Shown here: positions 16,229-26,142 of the stretch, piece by piece | Position numbering within the stretch: position 1 is the first letter of the stretch | Layout: every line of letters starts with the position of its first letter | DNA from: Balneolaceae bacterium | Lineage (GTDB): Bacteria > Bacteroidota > Rhodothermia > Balneolales > Balneolaceae | Reading direction: 5' to 3' | Assembly: GCA_017640665.1 (NCBI GenBank) | Contig: JAEPQE010000003.1 | Location: 186,001-250,000 of the forward strand | DNA length: 64,000 nt | The notes under the pieces: generated by a model | Seen by the model: only the letters and a program-made list of their open reading frames with translations | What the model was told of the DNA's origin: nothing | The model's database searches: none | Position numbers and translations under genes: made by a program

Positions 16229-19054
16229 ATGAAAAAAATGCTACCCCTGCTCATAGTGTGTCTTCTAGTTGGAATGAAAGTACAAGCACAAATTTGGGCT
16301 TCTTCTGAAAAAATCATCAGCAAAACATCCACAGCTTCTCTTAATCCTAAAACAGATTATAGATTCGGTAACGAGGAGTCCCCAACGATGGACGCAATCA
16401 GAATTTCGGGGAATGAAATCATTTTAGATGGATTTCTTGATGAGTCCATTTGGCAAACAGCTCCGGTGGCTACTGGATTCACCCAGAGGTTTCCTGATGA
16501 TGGCGGTAATCCCACGCAAAAAACTGAGATTCAGATTCTATATACCAATAAACATGTGTACGTTGGTGTAATGGCGTATGAGTCATCCATCGACTCAGCC
16601 ACAAGTCCGTTATTCCGAAGAGACGGAAATTTTTCGAGCGACTGGGTCTATATTAGCTTTGACAGTTATAACGATAAACGTACTGCATTTACATTTGCTG
16701 TAAACCCGAGGGGCGTACAGAAAGATATTCTGTACTTCGATGATACCAATGAGGATGTGCTATGGGATGCCGTTTGGGAAGCAAAATCTCAAATACAGCC
16801 TAATGGTTGGTCGGTTGAGATGAAGATCCCGCTATCTCAGTTAAGGTTCAGTTCCAGTGAAGCCACTCAAAGCTGGGGAGTTAATTTTCAACGAAGAATA
16901 GCCCGGAATAACGAGTTTAACTATTGGGCTCCCACACCTCAGACCGAAGCGGGAGTAGTATCAAAATTTGGGCGTTTAAACGGAATTACAAACCTTGAGG
17001 AACCACGTCGACTCGAAATAACGCCTTACGCTTCATCATCATTAACCCGAGAAGCCGACGGTGATGAAAACAATCCATATTATGAGGAAAACGCTCTGAC
17101 TTTTGGAGTGGGTGGAGATGTTAAATACGGATTAACTTCAGACTTGACCTTAACAGCGACTATCAATCCGGATTTTGGTCAGGTTGAAGCCGATCCGGCA
17201 ACGATCAACCTTTCACAATTCGAAATATTCTTTAGCGAGCGAAGACCTTTTTTTCTGGAAGGGAACGATATTTTCCGGTTCGGTAGAACAAGAACATTCA
17301 ATACCGCCGGAAATCCAAGTACATTTTACTCCAGACGAATCGGGAGATCTCCTCAGGGTAATTTAAGTGAGTACAACAGCTTCAATGGAAACAGTATTTA
17401 TAATCCCGATAGTGTAAACTCCAGATACCAGGATTTGCCAAGCCAAACAAATATTGCTGCCGCAGCCAAAATAAGTGGTAAAACAAAGTCAGGATGGTCT
17501 ATTGGAGTATTGAACGCTTACACTTTAGAGGAAACGGGTTCATTTACTGTGAACCAAGGGAGTGTACTCGGCGAGACTTCAGGGAAGTTTGCAATTGAGC
17601 CAGCGACCAATTACTTCGTAGGAAGAGTGAAAAAAGATATTAATGAAGGAAATACGGTAGCTGGAGGATTTCTAAGTGCTGTTAACAGAAATATAGATGG
17701 TACTTACTTCGAGAGTTATTTAAGAGAATCCGCGTATATAACCGGTGCTGACTTTGAGCATAATTGGAATGACAGAGAGTACGTAGTAAGCGGCGCGTTT
17801 TCGGTTAGTCAGATAAATGGTTCAGCCGAAACGATTGAGAATGCTCAACGAGCTCCTCAGAGGTACTATCAACGAGTTGATTCCGACGAATTGAGTGTGG
17901 ATCCCACTAAAACAAGCTTAGAGGGTTTTGCTACAGAATTGAGTTTAAGGAAGTCATCCGGAGATCACTTCACTGGTTCTATAACATATTCTGAAGTTAG
18001 TCCTGGATATGAAACGAATGATTTAGGATTTCAAAATCGAGCCGATTACAGAGGGCTGGCTTTAGCATTTCAATATCAGGAAACTGATCCTGAGAGGCTG
18101 CAATTCTGGGAGATGTGGAGTTATCATTTACATGGATGGAACTATGACGGAGACCGAATTTGGCACAATTATAATTTGGGTGGATTTGCCAGATTCCAAA
18201 ACCAGTGGTTTTTAAATGCGAATATTAACTTCTCAATAACTCGCCCCAACGATCGCTTAACTCGTGGCGGGCCACTAATGCAATTCAACGGCGATTATAA
18301 TTTCAATTTTAACCTTGGAACTGATCAATCTAAAGATTTTTCTTTCAGAACAGGGCAGTTTCACAGGCGAGATGTTAGCAAAGAATACGACGATTATTAT
18401 TGGGCAAATATATCATACCGTCCAACGACCTTCATTCAGTTTACAGCAGGTCCGGAGTTAGGATTTGAGATGGATGAAGATCAGTTTATTACACGAACAT
18501 CTTATAATGCCGGCGACCCTGATCCTGATGTGACCTTCGGTAACCGATATATTTTTGCGGATTTCAGAAGTACGAATTTATCTATACCAATTAGATTGAA
18601 TTGGACTTTCAGTACCTCCATGAGCCTGGAAACCTATGTAAGACCATTCATCTTTTCGGGAAGATATTCGAACCTGAAGCAGTTTACCGATCCAGGTGGG
18701 TTTGGCTTTAACTCATTCACGGAAGATCAACTCAGTATAAATAACGACTGTACCAATGATTCCGGGGATTCAATAGGATCATGTTATGAAGTTGATGTGG
18801 ATGCAGATGGAAATCGTGAGTTTTATTTCTCAGAAGGCAGAGCAAGTGATTTTACCAGCAGAGCTCTTCAGGGGAATGCAGTATTCCGGTGGGAATACAA
18901 GCCCGGCTCAACCTTTTTCCTTGTATGGCAGCAGCAGCGCAGAGGAGGAATAGGAAATGGCAACTTTGATTTCTTCCGGGATGTTGTAGACATTTTCGAT
19001 CCTAAACCAACCAATGTTTTTCTAGTGAAATTTAGCTATTGGTTTGGTGCTTAA
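16229..19054 (+). CDS. DUF5916 outer-membrane protein with N-terminal CBM9-like domain, paralogue 1
   Basis: 941 residues. Signal peptide MLPLLIVCLLVGMKVQAQ, then a CBM9-like beta-sandwich (ILDGFLDESIWQTAPVATGF, later TAFTFAVNPRGVQKD and WSVEMKIPLSQLRF), followed from about residue 240 by a long membrane beta-barrel region (DUF5916) with alternating aromatic strands. The end KFSYWFGA, finishing in an aromatic strand, suits a barrel. Family members are widespread in Bacteroidota and related phyla; the ligand is unknown but sugar or glycan binding is suggested by the CBM9 part. It follows the ECF sigma/DUF4097 genes and is probably in their regulon. Confidence 0.88.
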   Translation: MKKMLPLLIVCLLVGMKVQAQIWASSEKIISKTSTASLNPKTDYRFGNEESPTMDAIRISGNEIILDGFLDESIWQTAPVATGFTQRFPDDGGNPTQKTEIQILYTNKHVYVGVMAYESSIDSATSPLFRRDGNFSSDWVYISFDSYNDKRTAFTFAVNPRGVQKDILYFDDTNEDVLWDAVWEAKSQIQPNGWSVEMKIPLSQLRFSSSEATQSWGVNFQRRIARNNEFNYWAPTPQTEAGVVSKFGRLNGITNLEEPRRLEITPYASSSLTREADGDENNPYYEENALTFGVGGDVKYGLTSDLTLTATINPDFGQVEADPATINLSQFEIFFSERRPFFLEGNDIFRFGRTRTFNTAGNPSTFYSRRIGRSPQGNLSEYNSFNGNSIYNPDSVNSRYQDLPSQTNIAAAAKISGKTKSGWSIGVLNAYTLEETGSFTVNQGSVLGETSGKFAIEPATNYFVGRVKKDINEGNTVAGGFLSAVNRNIDGTYFESYLRESAYITGADFEHNWNDREYVVSGAFSVSQINGSAETIENAQRAPQRYYQRVDSDELSVDPTKTSLEGFATELSLRKSSGDHFTGSITYSEVSPGYETNDLGFQNRADYRGLALAFQYQETDPERLQFWEMWSYHLHGWNYDGDRIWHNYNLGGFARFQNQWFLNANINFSITRPNDRLTRGGPLMQFNGDYNFNFNLGTDQSKDFSFRTGQFHRRDVSKEYDDYYWANISYRPTTFIQFTAGPELGFEMDEDQFITRTSYNAGDPDPDVTFGNRYIFADFRSTNLSIPIRLNWTFSTSMSLETYVRPFIFSGRYSNLKQFTDPGGFGFNSFTEDQLSINNDCTNDSGDSIGSCYEVDVDADGNREFYFSEGRASDFTSRALQGNAVFRWEYKPGSTFFLVWQQQRRGGIGNGNFDFFRDVVDIFDPKPTNVFLVKFSYWFGA

Positions 19055-19075
19055 GTACTTATAAAATTTATTACT

Positions 19076-19099
19076 AAAGGATGTTCGCATCCTTTTTTT
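19076..19099 (+). terminator. Rho-independent terminator
   Basis: Stem AAAGGATG (19076-19083) with CATCCTTT (19088-19095), a stable TTCG tetraloop and a run of seven T. It lies 21 bases after the stop of the first DUF5916 gene and separates it from the second. Confidence 0.85.
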
Positions 19100-19199
19100 A
19101 TTTGTAACAATAGCACTGTATTATTCTCTTAATTTTCAGTACGGGCATATTTCCCAAAAAGGGGCTCACAGAAAAAAGAATACAGCTACAGGAATACGA

Positions 19200-21818
19200 A
19201 TGAAGAACACGCCAAGTGTTTTTATAGTAACGGCTATTGTTACATTCGCTTTATCACATAATGTAAATGCACAATCAGTCTCGGCTAAGCCAGCAATAGA
19301 GGCCAAAAGAGTGTCAATGGATAATCTGATCCAGATTGATGGTATTCTTAACGAAAGTGACTGGCAATCAGCGGATATTGCTAAAGATTTTATTCAAAAT
19401 TTCCCAGTTGACGGAGGTAAGCCAAGCCAAAGAACGGAAATCAGAGTGCTTTACTCGGATAAATATCTGTACGTGGGAGCTTTTAACTACGACACTGCAC
19501 CGGATTCTATAACCTCTACACTGTTCAGGCGGGATGGAGATGAGTTAAGTGACTGGATATTTGTAAGTATTGACAGTTACAATGATAACCGAACAGCCTT
19601 TACGTTTGGGGTGAATCCTAAAGGTGTTCAAAAAGATATTATGTTCTTCAATGATGTGGAAGAAGATATTTTATGGGATGCAGTCTGGGATGCTCAGACT
19701 ACCATCAATTCAGAAGGATGGATTGCAGAATTCAGGATTCCACTTTCTCAGCTTCGTTTTACTTCTTCCAGAAATGAGCAAACCTGGGGAATCAATTTTG
19801 AACGCCAAATAGCCCGATACGATGAGTTCAACTATTGGGCTAGAATCCCAAGAGAGGAAAATGGAGAAGTTTCTTTTTTTGGTGATTTGGAAGGCATAAA
19901 AGATTTATCCCGACCGCTTCGGCTAGAAATAGTGCCTTATGTTTCTGGTGAATTAAAGCGAGAACCTGATTTGAATAATAGCAATCCCTTTTATGAACAG
20001 AATGAATTTACAGTGAAAACAGGAGGTGATTTTAAATATGGTATTACCTCAGATTTCACTCTCACTGGAACCATTAACCCTGATTTTGGTCAGGTTGAAG
20101 CTGATCCGGCAACCATCAATCTTACTGTTTTTGAAGACTTCTTTGCTGAACAACGTCCATTTTTTCTGGAGGGAAGCGACATTTTTGCCTTTGGAAGCAC
20201 AACTTCACAGAACACATTCAGTTCACATATCAATTTTTATAGTCGGCGAATAGGAAAAGACCCGATAGGCCAAACTTTTCAGGCAGGCATCAATTCAACT
20301 TTCGAAGATCGCCCGTCAGAAACAACGATTGCAGGAGCTGCAAAAGTAAGTGGTAAAACGGAAAAAGGGTTATCACTTGGTGTTCTTAATGCGTACACCC
20401 TTGAGGAAAAATCTGAGTTCTTTTTTTCCGGGGATAATTCTGAGGGTACCTACACTATAGAACCCTCTACAAATTATTTGGTAACCAGAATTCGCCAGGA
20501 TTTAAAAGATGGTGATGCCCAGGTGGGCGGGTTTATTAGTGCGGTAAACAGGTCAATGAATGGTTCTTATCTGGAAAACTATCTTAACGAATCGGCATAT
20601 CAGGCTGGAGTAGATGGGCAGTATTTCTGGGCAAACCGTAATTGGGGAGCTGGGGGAGTCTTAGCTTTCAGCCAGGTAAATGGAACAGAAAATTCTATCC
20701 TGAACACTCAAACAACTTCTGCAAGATATTATAATAGAATTGATTCAGATTATTTAAGTGTAGATTCGACCAAAACGAGTTTGAATGGTTACTTCGGCGA
20801 ATTCAGTATTGGAAAGTATAGCGGCGCTGGGTTGAGATACTCCTTTACCTATTCAGAAATGAGCCCCGGTTACGAAGTGAATGACATCGGGTTTCTTGAA
20901 CGGGCAGATTACAGGGCTCCACATCTCTATGCAGAATATCTGAACGTCAGCTCAGACATGTTCAGGTTCTACCTTTTATGGGCATACGGAGGCTATGCAT
21001 GGAATTTTGATGGCGATATGATCATGAATTTCTATTCATCAGGCGCATATTTCCAATTAAATAACCTCTGGACTATTCTAGGGACCGCAGGGTTTACAGG
21101 GCAATTCTATGACGATCGCAGTTCAAGGGGAGGAGCCGTTCTGAAAAGACCCAGAGACTGGAGTAGCTCTCTGGAAATTACATCGAACTCTACGAAGAAC
21201 TTTTATGCTACACTTGGTGGTTCCTATCGAAGAGATACTTCCGGAGAATTTACTTCGAGTATTTATACTAATATTTATTATCGCCCGGCAAGTTTTATTC
21301 AGCTGAGTGTATCTCCAACGTTCTTTAAAGAGAAATCAACCAACGAAAAACCGGAGTTTTTTGACGGATTTGAAAGCGATACGTATGGCACATTATTCTC
21401 TGAGGCTGATCTAGATATATTTTTTACAGAATTTCGCCTCAATTGGACATTTTCTTCAAAATTAAGTCTCCAGACGTATGCCCGACCTTTAATTTACTCG
21501 GCAGACTTTTATAATTTTAAGTTCTTCAATCAAAGTAAAACCTATAATTTTACCCCTTTGGGTGATATCACAGATCAAGCTACAGTTGATAACTTTAACT
21601 CTTCCTTCGACTTTGATTTTCGAACCATTCAAGGTAACGCTGTTTTGAGATACGAATACCGCCCGGGATCAACCATCTTTTTGGTTTGGCAGCAAGAGAG
21701 AGAGAACCTGGGCTTTGGCAACAGCCGTTTTACACCCTTAGAAAGCTCAGTTGACATTTTTTCAGACGACCCCATTAATATCTTTCTAATTAAATTCAGC
21801 TATTGGTTCGGCAGCTAA
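19200..21818 (+). CDS. DUF5916 outer-membrane protein with N-terminal CBM9-like domain, paralogue 2
   Basis: 872 residues with a signal peptide (FIVTAIVTFALSHNVNAQ). It parallels its neighbour domain for domain: CBM9-like sandwich (IQIDGILNESDWQSADIAKD, TAFTFGVNPKGVQKD, WIAEFRIPLSQLRF), then a barrel ending in KFSYWFGS. The shared block TINPDFGQVEADPATINL is conserved in both, as is SPGYE.NDLGF-type spacing. The pair is clearly a tandem duplication that has since diverged. A terminator lies between them, so this copy must have its own promoter in the 145-base gap, where TGTAAC at 19103-19108 is a candidate -35. Confidence 0.88.
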   Translation: MKNTPSVFIVTAIVTFALSHNVNAQSVSAKPAIEAKRVSMDNLIQIDGILNESDWQSADIAKDFIQNFPVDGGKPSQRTEIRVLYSDKYLYVGAFNYDTAPDSITSTLFRRDGDELSDWIFVSIDSYNDNRTAFTFGVNPKGVQKDIMFFNDVEEDILWDAVWDAQTTINSEGWIAEFRIPLSQLRFTSSRNEQTWGINFERQIARYDEFNYWARIPREENGEVSFFGDLEGIKDLSRPLRLEIVPYVSGELKREPDLNNSNPFYEQNEFTVKTGGDFKYGITSDFTLTGTINPDFGQVEADPATINLTVFEDFFAEQRPFFLEGSDIFAFGSTTSQNTFSSHINFYSRRIGKDPIGQTFQAGINSTFEDRPSETTIAGAAKVSGKTEKGLSLGVLNAYTLEEKSEFFFSGDNSEGTYTIEPSTNYLVTRIRQDLKDGDAQVGGFISAVNRSMNGSYLENYLNESAYQAGVDGQYFWANRNWGAGGVLAFSQVNGTENSILNTQTTSARYYNRIDSDYLSVDSTKTSLNGYFGEFSIGKYSGAGLRYSFTYSEMSPGYEVNDIGFLERADYRAPHLYAEYLNVSSDMFRFYLLWAYGGYAWNFDGDMIMNFYSSGAYFQLNNLWTILGTAGFTGQFYDDRSSRGGAVLKRPRDWSSSLEITSNSTKNFYATLGGSYRRDTSGEFTSSIYTNIYYRPASFIQLSVSPTFFKEKSTNEKPEFFDGFESDTYGTLFSEADLDIFFTEFRLNWTFSSKLSLQTYARPLIYSADFYNFKFFNQSKTYNFTPLGDITDQATVDNFNSSFDFDFRTIQGNAVLRYEYRPGSTIFLVWQQERENLGFGNSRFTPLESSVDIFSDDPINIFLIKFSYWFGS

Positions 21819-21857
21819 ATTGGCACAGGAATTGCAATAACTCTGTCGTCAGTTCAT

Positions 21858-21865
21858 TATCTTCT
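21858..21865 (+). promoter_or_regulatory. Candidate -7 promoter element (TATCTTCT)
   Basis: TATCTTCT lies 34 bases before the BI-1 start codon. It resembles the Bacteroidota housekeeping -7 element (TAnnTTTG) and matches similar motifs at the same distance before three other genes in the window. A clear -33 TTG partner at standard spacing was not found. Confidence 0.35.
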
Positions 21866-21898
21866 GGCATCAAAAGAACTTTTTAAATTAATACTACA

Positions 21899-22591
21899 AT
21901 GTATACTCAATTAACTGCAGATCAGGTTAAAACTCTACAAACATCATTTATCAACAAAGTGTACGCATGGATGTGCCTTGCACTTACAGTTACGGGGTTT
22001 GTAGCGCTTAGAACTGTAACCTCCGAGACATTATTAAGCCTCATTTTTGGCTCTCAATTTGGTTTAATAGGACTGATTATTGTTGAATTAGGAATTGTTT
22101 TCTGGATGGTTTCTAACATCGACCGTATGTCATCAAATATGGCAATAGGCCTTTTCTTGTTGTATTCCGCTTTAAATGGATTAACCCTCTCCGTTCTGTT
22201 ACTTGTATATACCAGTGCTTCTGTTGCTACCACATTCTTTATAACTGCGGGTACATTTGGTGTGATGAGCGCTTATGGATATTTCACCAAGAAAGACCTG
22301 ACATCCTGGGGTAACCTGTTGTTCATGGCATTGATTGGGCTAATTATAGCAAGTGTAGTAAACATCTTCTGGCACAATTCCGGTTTATATTGGATTGTAA
22401 CCTATGCAGGTGTGCTAATCTTTGTGGGATTGACAGCTTATGACACTCAAAAAATTAAGCAGATGAGTCTTGAGATGGATGCTGAAAGCGAGGAAGGAAG
22501 AAAAGGAGCAATTATGGGAGCTCTTAGACTTTATCTCGACTTCATAAACATGTTTATATTCCTGCTAAGGATATTCGGCCAACGCAGATAA
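21899..22591 (+). CDS. Bax inhibitor-1/YccA family membrane protein
   Basis: 230 residues with seven predicted membrane helices. The N-terminus FINKVYAWMCLALTVTGFVA and the C-terminal GLTAYDTQKIKQM with LRLYLDFINMFIFLLRIFG are hallmark BI-1 segments; the two conserved Asp near the C-terminus are those that gate calcium leak in characterised members. Bacterial YccA/BI-1 proteins interact with FtsH or act as pH-dependent calcium channels. The gene stands alone with its own terminator and a candidate promoter. Confidence 0.93.
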   Translation: MYTQLTADQVKTLQTSFINKVYAWMCLALTVTGFVALRTVTSETLLSLIFGSQFGLIGLIIVELGIVFWMVSNIDRMSSNMAIGLFLLYSALNGLTLSVLLLVYTSASVATTFFITAGTFGVMSAYGYFTKKDLTSWGNLLFMALIGLIIASVVNIFWHNSGLYWIVTYAGVLIFVGLTAYDTQKIKQMSLEMDAESEEGRKGAIMGALRLYLDFINMFIFLLRIFGQRR

Positions 22592-22611
22592 CATTCTCAA
22601 TAAAGTGATTG

Positions 22612-22643
22612 AATCCCAATCTTTACAGGTTGGGATTTTTTTT
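22612..22643 (+). terminator. Rho-independent terminator
   Basis: AATCCCAA (22612-22619) pairs with TTGGGATT (22630-22637), followed by a T-run to 22643. It ends the BI-1 transcript and abuts the stop of the convergent hydrolase gene. Confidence 0.85.
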
Positions 22644-22645
22644 GG

Positions 22646-23521
22646 TTAATTCTCAGGATTAAGCAATCTTGCAAGACGATCGATTTCCTGACGGATTAAA
22701 TCACTTCGGTTCCAGGGAACAAAATGATTCATTTCAGGGATTACTACCATTTTGACCGGAGCATTAACTAACATTTTTTGTGCAAAATCAGCATTCTCTT
22801 TGGGCACCAGCATGTCTTTTCCTCCCTGGATAACAGACACAGGCTGAGTGATTTGCTTCCAATCCGGTTCCATTTCTTCCAGCTCGTTCTTTAAAGCCAG
22901 AATTTCCTCATTTGTTGAATAGAGCAAGTCTGGTAGTATCCACGACAAAATTTTGTAGTGAACCGGGATTTGATACCATTTGGTTTTTTCGAGTTCGGGA
23001 TCTACTGAACCTGCGACCAAAACTAAACCATCGGTGTAGCCAGGGAAATCAATTGCCATACGTGTGATTACTGGACCTCCATAAGAATGCCCAACCAAAA
23101 TGGCAGAGGTTTGTTCTCTTACCAGTACTTCATTAATAATTTCTGCCTGCTGTTGAAGAGATCGCTCAGGCACGCCGTTTCCACTTTTTCCAAAACCTGG
23201 ACGATCAACAGCAATTAACCGATATTTTTTTAGGGCTATAGAATCTGCTAGAAAATAGAGGAAATTGTCCCATGAGCCAGGAGATCCATGCACAAACAAA
23301 ACAGTTTGCTTAGAAGTGTCACCAACAGCCACGTAGTGCATTTCTCTTCCTTCATGATTGAATGCACGGAATTCAGGTGAGTATTGAAGTCCATCAAAAG
23401 CAGCTCCTATTTGTTCTTCGCTTACAGAAAAATCCACTGTTTGAATAAAGATGATAATACCAATAAACCCCAGAAGAGCAAGGGCGATCAACCATTTTAA
23501 TATGCGGAGAAAGTATTTCAA
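22646..23521 (-). CDS. Membrane-anchored alpha/beta hydrolase
   Basis: 291 residues. An N-terminal helix (LIALALLGFIGIIIFIQTV) anchors or exports the enzyme. The hydrolase core is complete: oxyanion segment HGSPGSWDNF, nucleophile elbow VGHSYGGP, acid VIQGGKDMLVP and C-terminal HFVPW supplying His. It resembles hydrolases of the epoxide hydrolase/haloperoxidase type; the substrate is not predictable. The gene is monocistronic, convergent with the BI-1 gene and divergent from the protease gene. Confidence 0.87.
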   Translation of the reverse strand: MKYFLRILKWLIALALLGFIGIIIFIQTVDFSVSEEQIGAAFDGLQYSPEFRAFNHEGREMHYVAVGDTSKQTVLFVHGSPGSWDNFLYFLADSIALKKYRLIAVDRPGFGKSGNGVPERSLQQQAEIINEVLVREQTSAILVGHSYGGPVITRMAIDFPGYTDGLVLVAGSVDPELEKTKWYQIPVHYKILSWILPDLLYSTNEEILALKNELEEMEPDWKQITQPVSVIQGGKDMLVPKENADFAQKMLVNAPVKMVVIPEMNHFVPWNRSDLIRQEIDRLARLLNPEN

Positions 23522-23641
23522 TTCGGCTTTTAAGATTTAAAGAGATAAAACTAGGTAAGAAAAGAAATAGTGCTGATCAATTAAATCTATTTAGTGTAGA
23601 AAATAGCAAAAATTAAATCAGAGAAGTTCTTATCGTTGCCC

Positions 23642-24358
23642 ATGTTCAGAAAAAAGAGAAGTACTATTTATACGATCGAGATAGAAGGGATTGAGGTTGA
23701 GGTAACCAGAAAGTCTATAAAAAACTTATACGTTCGGGTGAACAGAAGAAACGGAAAAGTCAGGGTTTCTTGTCCTTTACGCATTTCAGAAAAACATCTG
23801 ACCAGATTTATCGCTTCCAAGCTAAGCTGGATTAAAAAACAAAAAGAAAAGACGACTCTTATAAAGCCAGAACGTGCGTTGCAATATTTATCAGGAGAAA
23901 AGCACTTATTCATGGGCAAAGAGTATTTCTTAGTAGTGAAAAAGGGAGATTCTAAATCGAATGTATTTCTTGAAAAAGATTCTTTGATCATGCAGATCAG
24001 AGGAAAAGATACGCTTGAAAAACGTACGAAACTCTTAGATGAATGGTATCGTGCTCATTTAAAGGAAATGATACAAGAACTTATCCGGAAATATGAACCC
24101 ATAATGGATGTGAAAGTTCTGGAGTTTGGAGTGAAGAAAATGAAAACCCGATGGGGAACTTGTAATATAAAAGATCAACGAATTTGGTTAAATCTGGAAT
24201 TGGCTAAGAAAAGTTTTGACTGTCTCGAGATGGTTGTTGTTCATGAAATGGTTCATTTATTAGAGCGTTTGCATAACAAAAGGTTTTACTTTTTAATGGA
24301 TAAATTTATGCCCGAATGGCGGAAGGCGAATACCAAACTCAACTCTTTTATCGATTAG
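23642..24358 (+). CDS. YgjP-like (DUF45/SprT-related) metallopeptidase-domain protein
   Basis: About 238 residues from the ATG at 23642; a TTG two codons earlier (23636) is possible. The C-terminal half holds the zinc site VVVHEMVHLLERLHNKRFY (HExxH plus a downstream His) and the family block KMKTRWGTCNIKDQRIWLNL. The N-terminal half is the basic beta-rich part typical of YgjP proteins. Members are annotated as M48-like metallopeptidases, and one has been reported as a UTP pyrophosphatase, so the actual activity is uncertain. Confidence 0.88.
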   Translation: MFRKKRSTIYTIEIEGIEVEVTRKSIKNLYVRVNRRNGKVRVSCPLRISEKHLTRFIASKLSWIKKQKEKTTLIKPERALQYLSGEKHLFMGKEYFLVVKKGDSKSNVFLEKDSLIMQIRGKDTLEKRTKLLDEWYRAHLKEMIQELIRKYEPIMDVKVLEFGVKKMKTRWGTCNIKDQRIWLNLELAKKSFDCLEMVVVHEMVHLLERLHNKRFYFLMDKFMPEWRKANTKLNSFID

Positions 24359-24439
24359 TTTAGTAGATAAAAACAAAGAGAGAAAAGTTGAACTCAATTT
24401 GGAATAGGGGTATCATAAAAATTCTATCTAAGATGATAA

Positions 24440-24829
24440 ATGAATAATACACAAACTAAAAAACCAGGGTTTTGGGACAGGGTTGGAATAGGTCTTTCCG
24501 GGATTTGTGCTCTCCATTGCCTGTTGGTTCCTGTAATTGTTTCCCTTATCCCGCTATGGCCTGCTTTCGAAGAATTGCATGGGTACACGCACCTATTCTT
24601 CTTTTTGGCGATTACTCCAACGGTTATTTTATCTCTCCGTCGCAAACATGAATCAATGGTGACAACCATTTATTTGATCTCCGGAGTATTAATAATTTTT
24701 CTAGCTTGGTTTTTTAACGAAACGCTTGGCGAGTATGGAGAGGCAGGAGTTACGCTGATTGGTAGTTTATTACTAATTCGAGGACATTGGCTAAATTACA
24801 GGACAAAGAGGAAAACGATTCAGGCCTAG
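24440..24829 (+). CDS. MerC-domain membrane protein
   Basis: 129 residues with four membrane helices. The first contains SGICALHCLLVPVIVS, the CxxHC arrangement of MerC-type proteins that in mercury operons binds metal ions for transport. No merR, merA or other resistance gene is adjacent. In Bacteroidota such MerC-like proteins are common outside mer operons, so general metal handling is a safer description than mercury transport. It overlaps the convergent oxidoreductase gene by 4 bases. Confidence 0.85.
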   Translation: MNNTQTKKPGFWDRVGIGLSGICALHCLLVPVIVSLIPLWPAFEELHGYTHLFFFLAITPTVILSLRRKHESMVTTIYLISGVLIIFLAWFFNETLGEYGEAGVTLIGSLLLIRGHWLNYRTKRKTIQA

Positions 24830-25986
24830 ATTACCGATAACGCTTTTTCTAAATCGAGAGAAGAAGATCGAAGTTTGCTGAAGATGATAGATGCAACTTC
24901 AAAAGCACATCCCCAACTTACGGTAACTCCAGCGCCTCCATGACCATAATTATGAATAATCAATCGGTCGTAAGCATCTTCGGTTTCCAGTTTAAGCCCC
25001 GGTTCTTTATTCCCCATAAAACGATAGCCTGCATAAGCTTGTTTACGAGGGAATGATCGTACATCAATACCAAACGTAAATTTAATAATATCCTGGTTTA
25101 TGGAGAGTATTTGTTCGGGAATAGTTACACCATCAACTTCAACAGAAGGTTCAGTGACTTTCTCGCCAATCCACTCATCATGCTCAGATAGTGTGCCTGT
25201 TAGCCTGCTCCCACCTAAAACAAGTCTGTTTTCCCTCGAATAACAGTAGACATCTAAAATGGTACCATTCTCTGTATGGTAGTGATCAAAGCCTGGTACA
25301 AAGTTGTAAGAAACTGTTTTTCCGAATTTGTTCTTTAACTTCGGGACATCATTAATATGCAAAATGTGGCCTTTGCTAATAATCGGATCAAATTTCTCTC
25401 CGGCTAGTTCGGGACCTCCGAATTCTGTGCAATTAATGATTATTTCAGAATCCAGAAATTGAAGGTCTTTCCTACAGAGTTTTTTTATGCTGACTTTACC
25501 ACCCACAGCTAGGTATGCATCAATAAGATCCGGGAAGTAGATGGCCCAATCAGCAAAAAAACAATCAGATTTAAAACCGAACGTAGTTGGAATAGACGGA
25601 TGAGAGGGAGCATTTTTAATCGAGGACTCATCAAGTAACTCAAATTTGTGCATCAAAGGAGCATATTTGGGTACTTCTTCCTTATGAGCAAAGAGTTCAT
25701 AATGCAGATGTTTTCCGAGTCCTTTAAAATTTTCAGAAAAAAGCTTTTCAAAAAAGAACAGACTGTTTCTGAACAAAGTATTTAAGTTGTGATGCTCAAT
25801 CGAATGTGGTATTACAGAAGCAGCAGGAAAACTACTTACAAGCTTAGGATCATTGGGCTTAGAAGGGAGTAAAGGATCTTTAGAAATTACTTCTGTTTCA
25901 AAGCCAAGTTTTTGTAAAAGTAATGCGCAGGAAATTCCTGAAACCCCGCCCCCGATAACAGTTATTTTTTTTTTGATGAGAGTCAA
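24826..25986 (-). CDS. FAD-dependent oxidoreductase of the D-amino-acid oxidase type
   Basis: 386 residues. It opens with the Rossmann motif ITVIGGGVSGISCALLLQ. Later DAO-fold segments include ENRLVLGGSRLTG, RSFPRKQAYAGYRF and the C-terminal IHNYGHGGAGVTVSWGCA, the FAD-contacting NxGHGGxG stretch of D-amino-acid oxidases. A D-amino acid or other secondary amine is the likely substrate, giving an imino acid and, with oxygen, hydrogen peroxide. No signal peptide, so it is cytoplasmic. The gene has no operon partner. Confidence 0.88.
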   Translation of the reverse strand: MTLIKKKITVIGGGVSGISCALLLQKLGFETEVISKDPLLPSKPNDPKLVSSFPAASVIPHSIEHHNLNTLFRNSLFFFEKLFSENFKGLGKHLHYELFAHKEEVPKYAPLMHKFELLDESSIKNAPSHPSIPTTFGFKSDCFFADWAIYFPDLIDAYLAVGGKVSIKKLCRKDLQFLDSEIIINCTEFGGPELAGEKFDPIISKGHILHINDVPKLKNKFGKTVSYNFVPGFDHYHTENGTILDVYCYSRENRLVLGGSRLTGTLSEHDEWIGEKVTEPSVEVDGVTIPEQILSINQDIIKFTFGIDVRSFPRKQAYAGYRFMGNKEPGLKLETEDAYDRLIIHNYGHGGAGVTVSWGCAFEVASIIFSKLRSSSLDLEKALSVI

Positions 25987-26104
25987 TCCAGTTCTTTTTT
26001 GAGTCTAAACTTAATTAAAAAGGGACTTGTTCTTCCTGATCCAATCATGAAAATATATTAATGATTATGAGCGGTTATTAACAGAGGTAAACTGATAAAA
26101 TTCC

Positions 26105-26111
26105 TATCTTG
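26105..26111 (+). promoter_or_regulatory. Candidate -7 promoter element (TATCTTG)
   Basis: TATCTTG, 32 bases before the TTG start of the lipoprotein gene. Same motif class and distance as at 21858, 28279 and 30558. Confidence 0.35.
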
Positions 26112-26142
26112 TCGCGTTGCAAAATTTAGCCCTATAAAAAAA

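Noticed and set aside
24440-24829. Part of a mercury-resistance operon
   Set aside because: No merR, merA, merT or merP neighbour; MerC-domain proteins occur outside mer operons.
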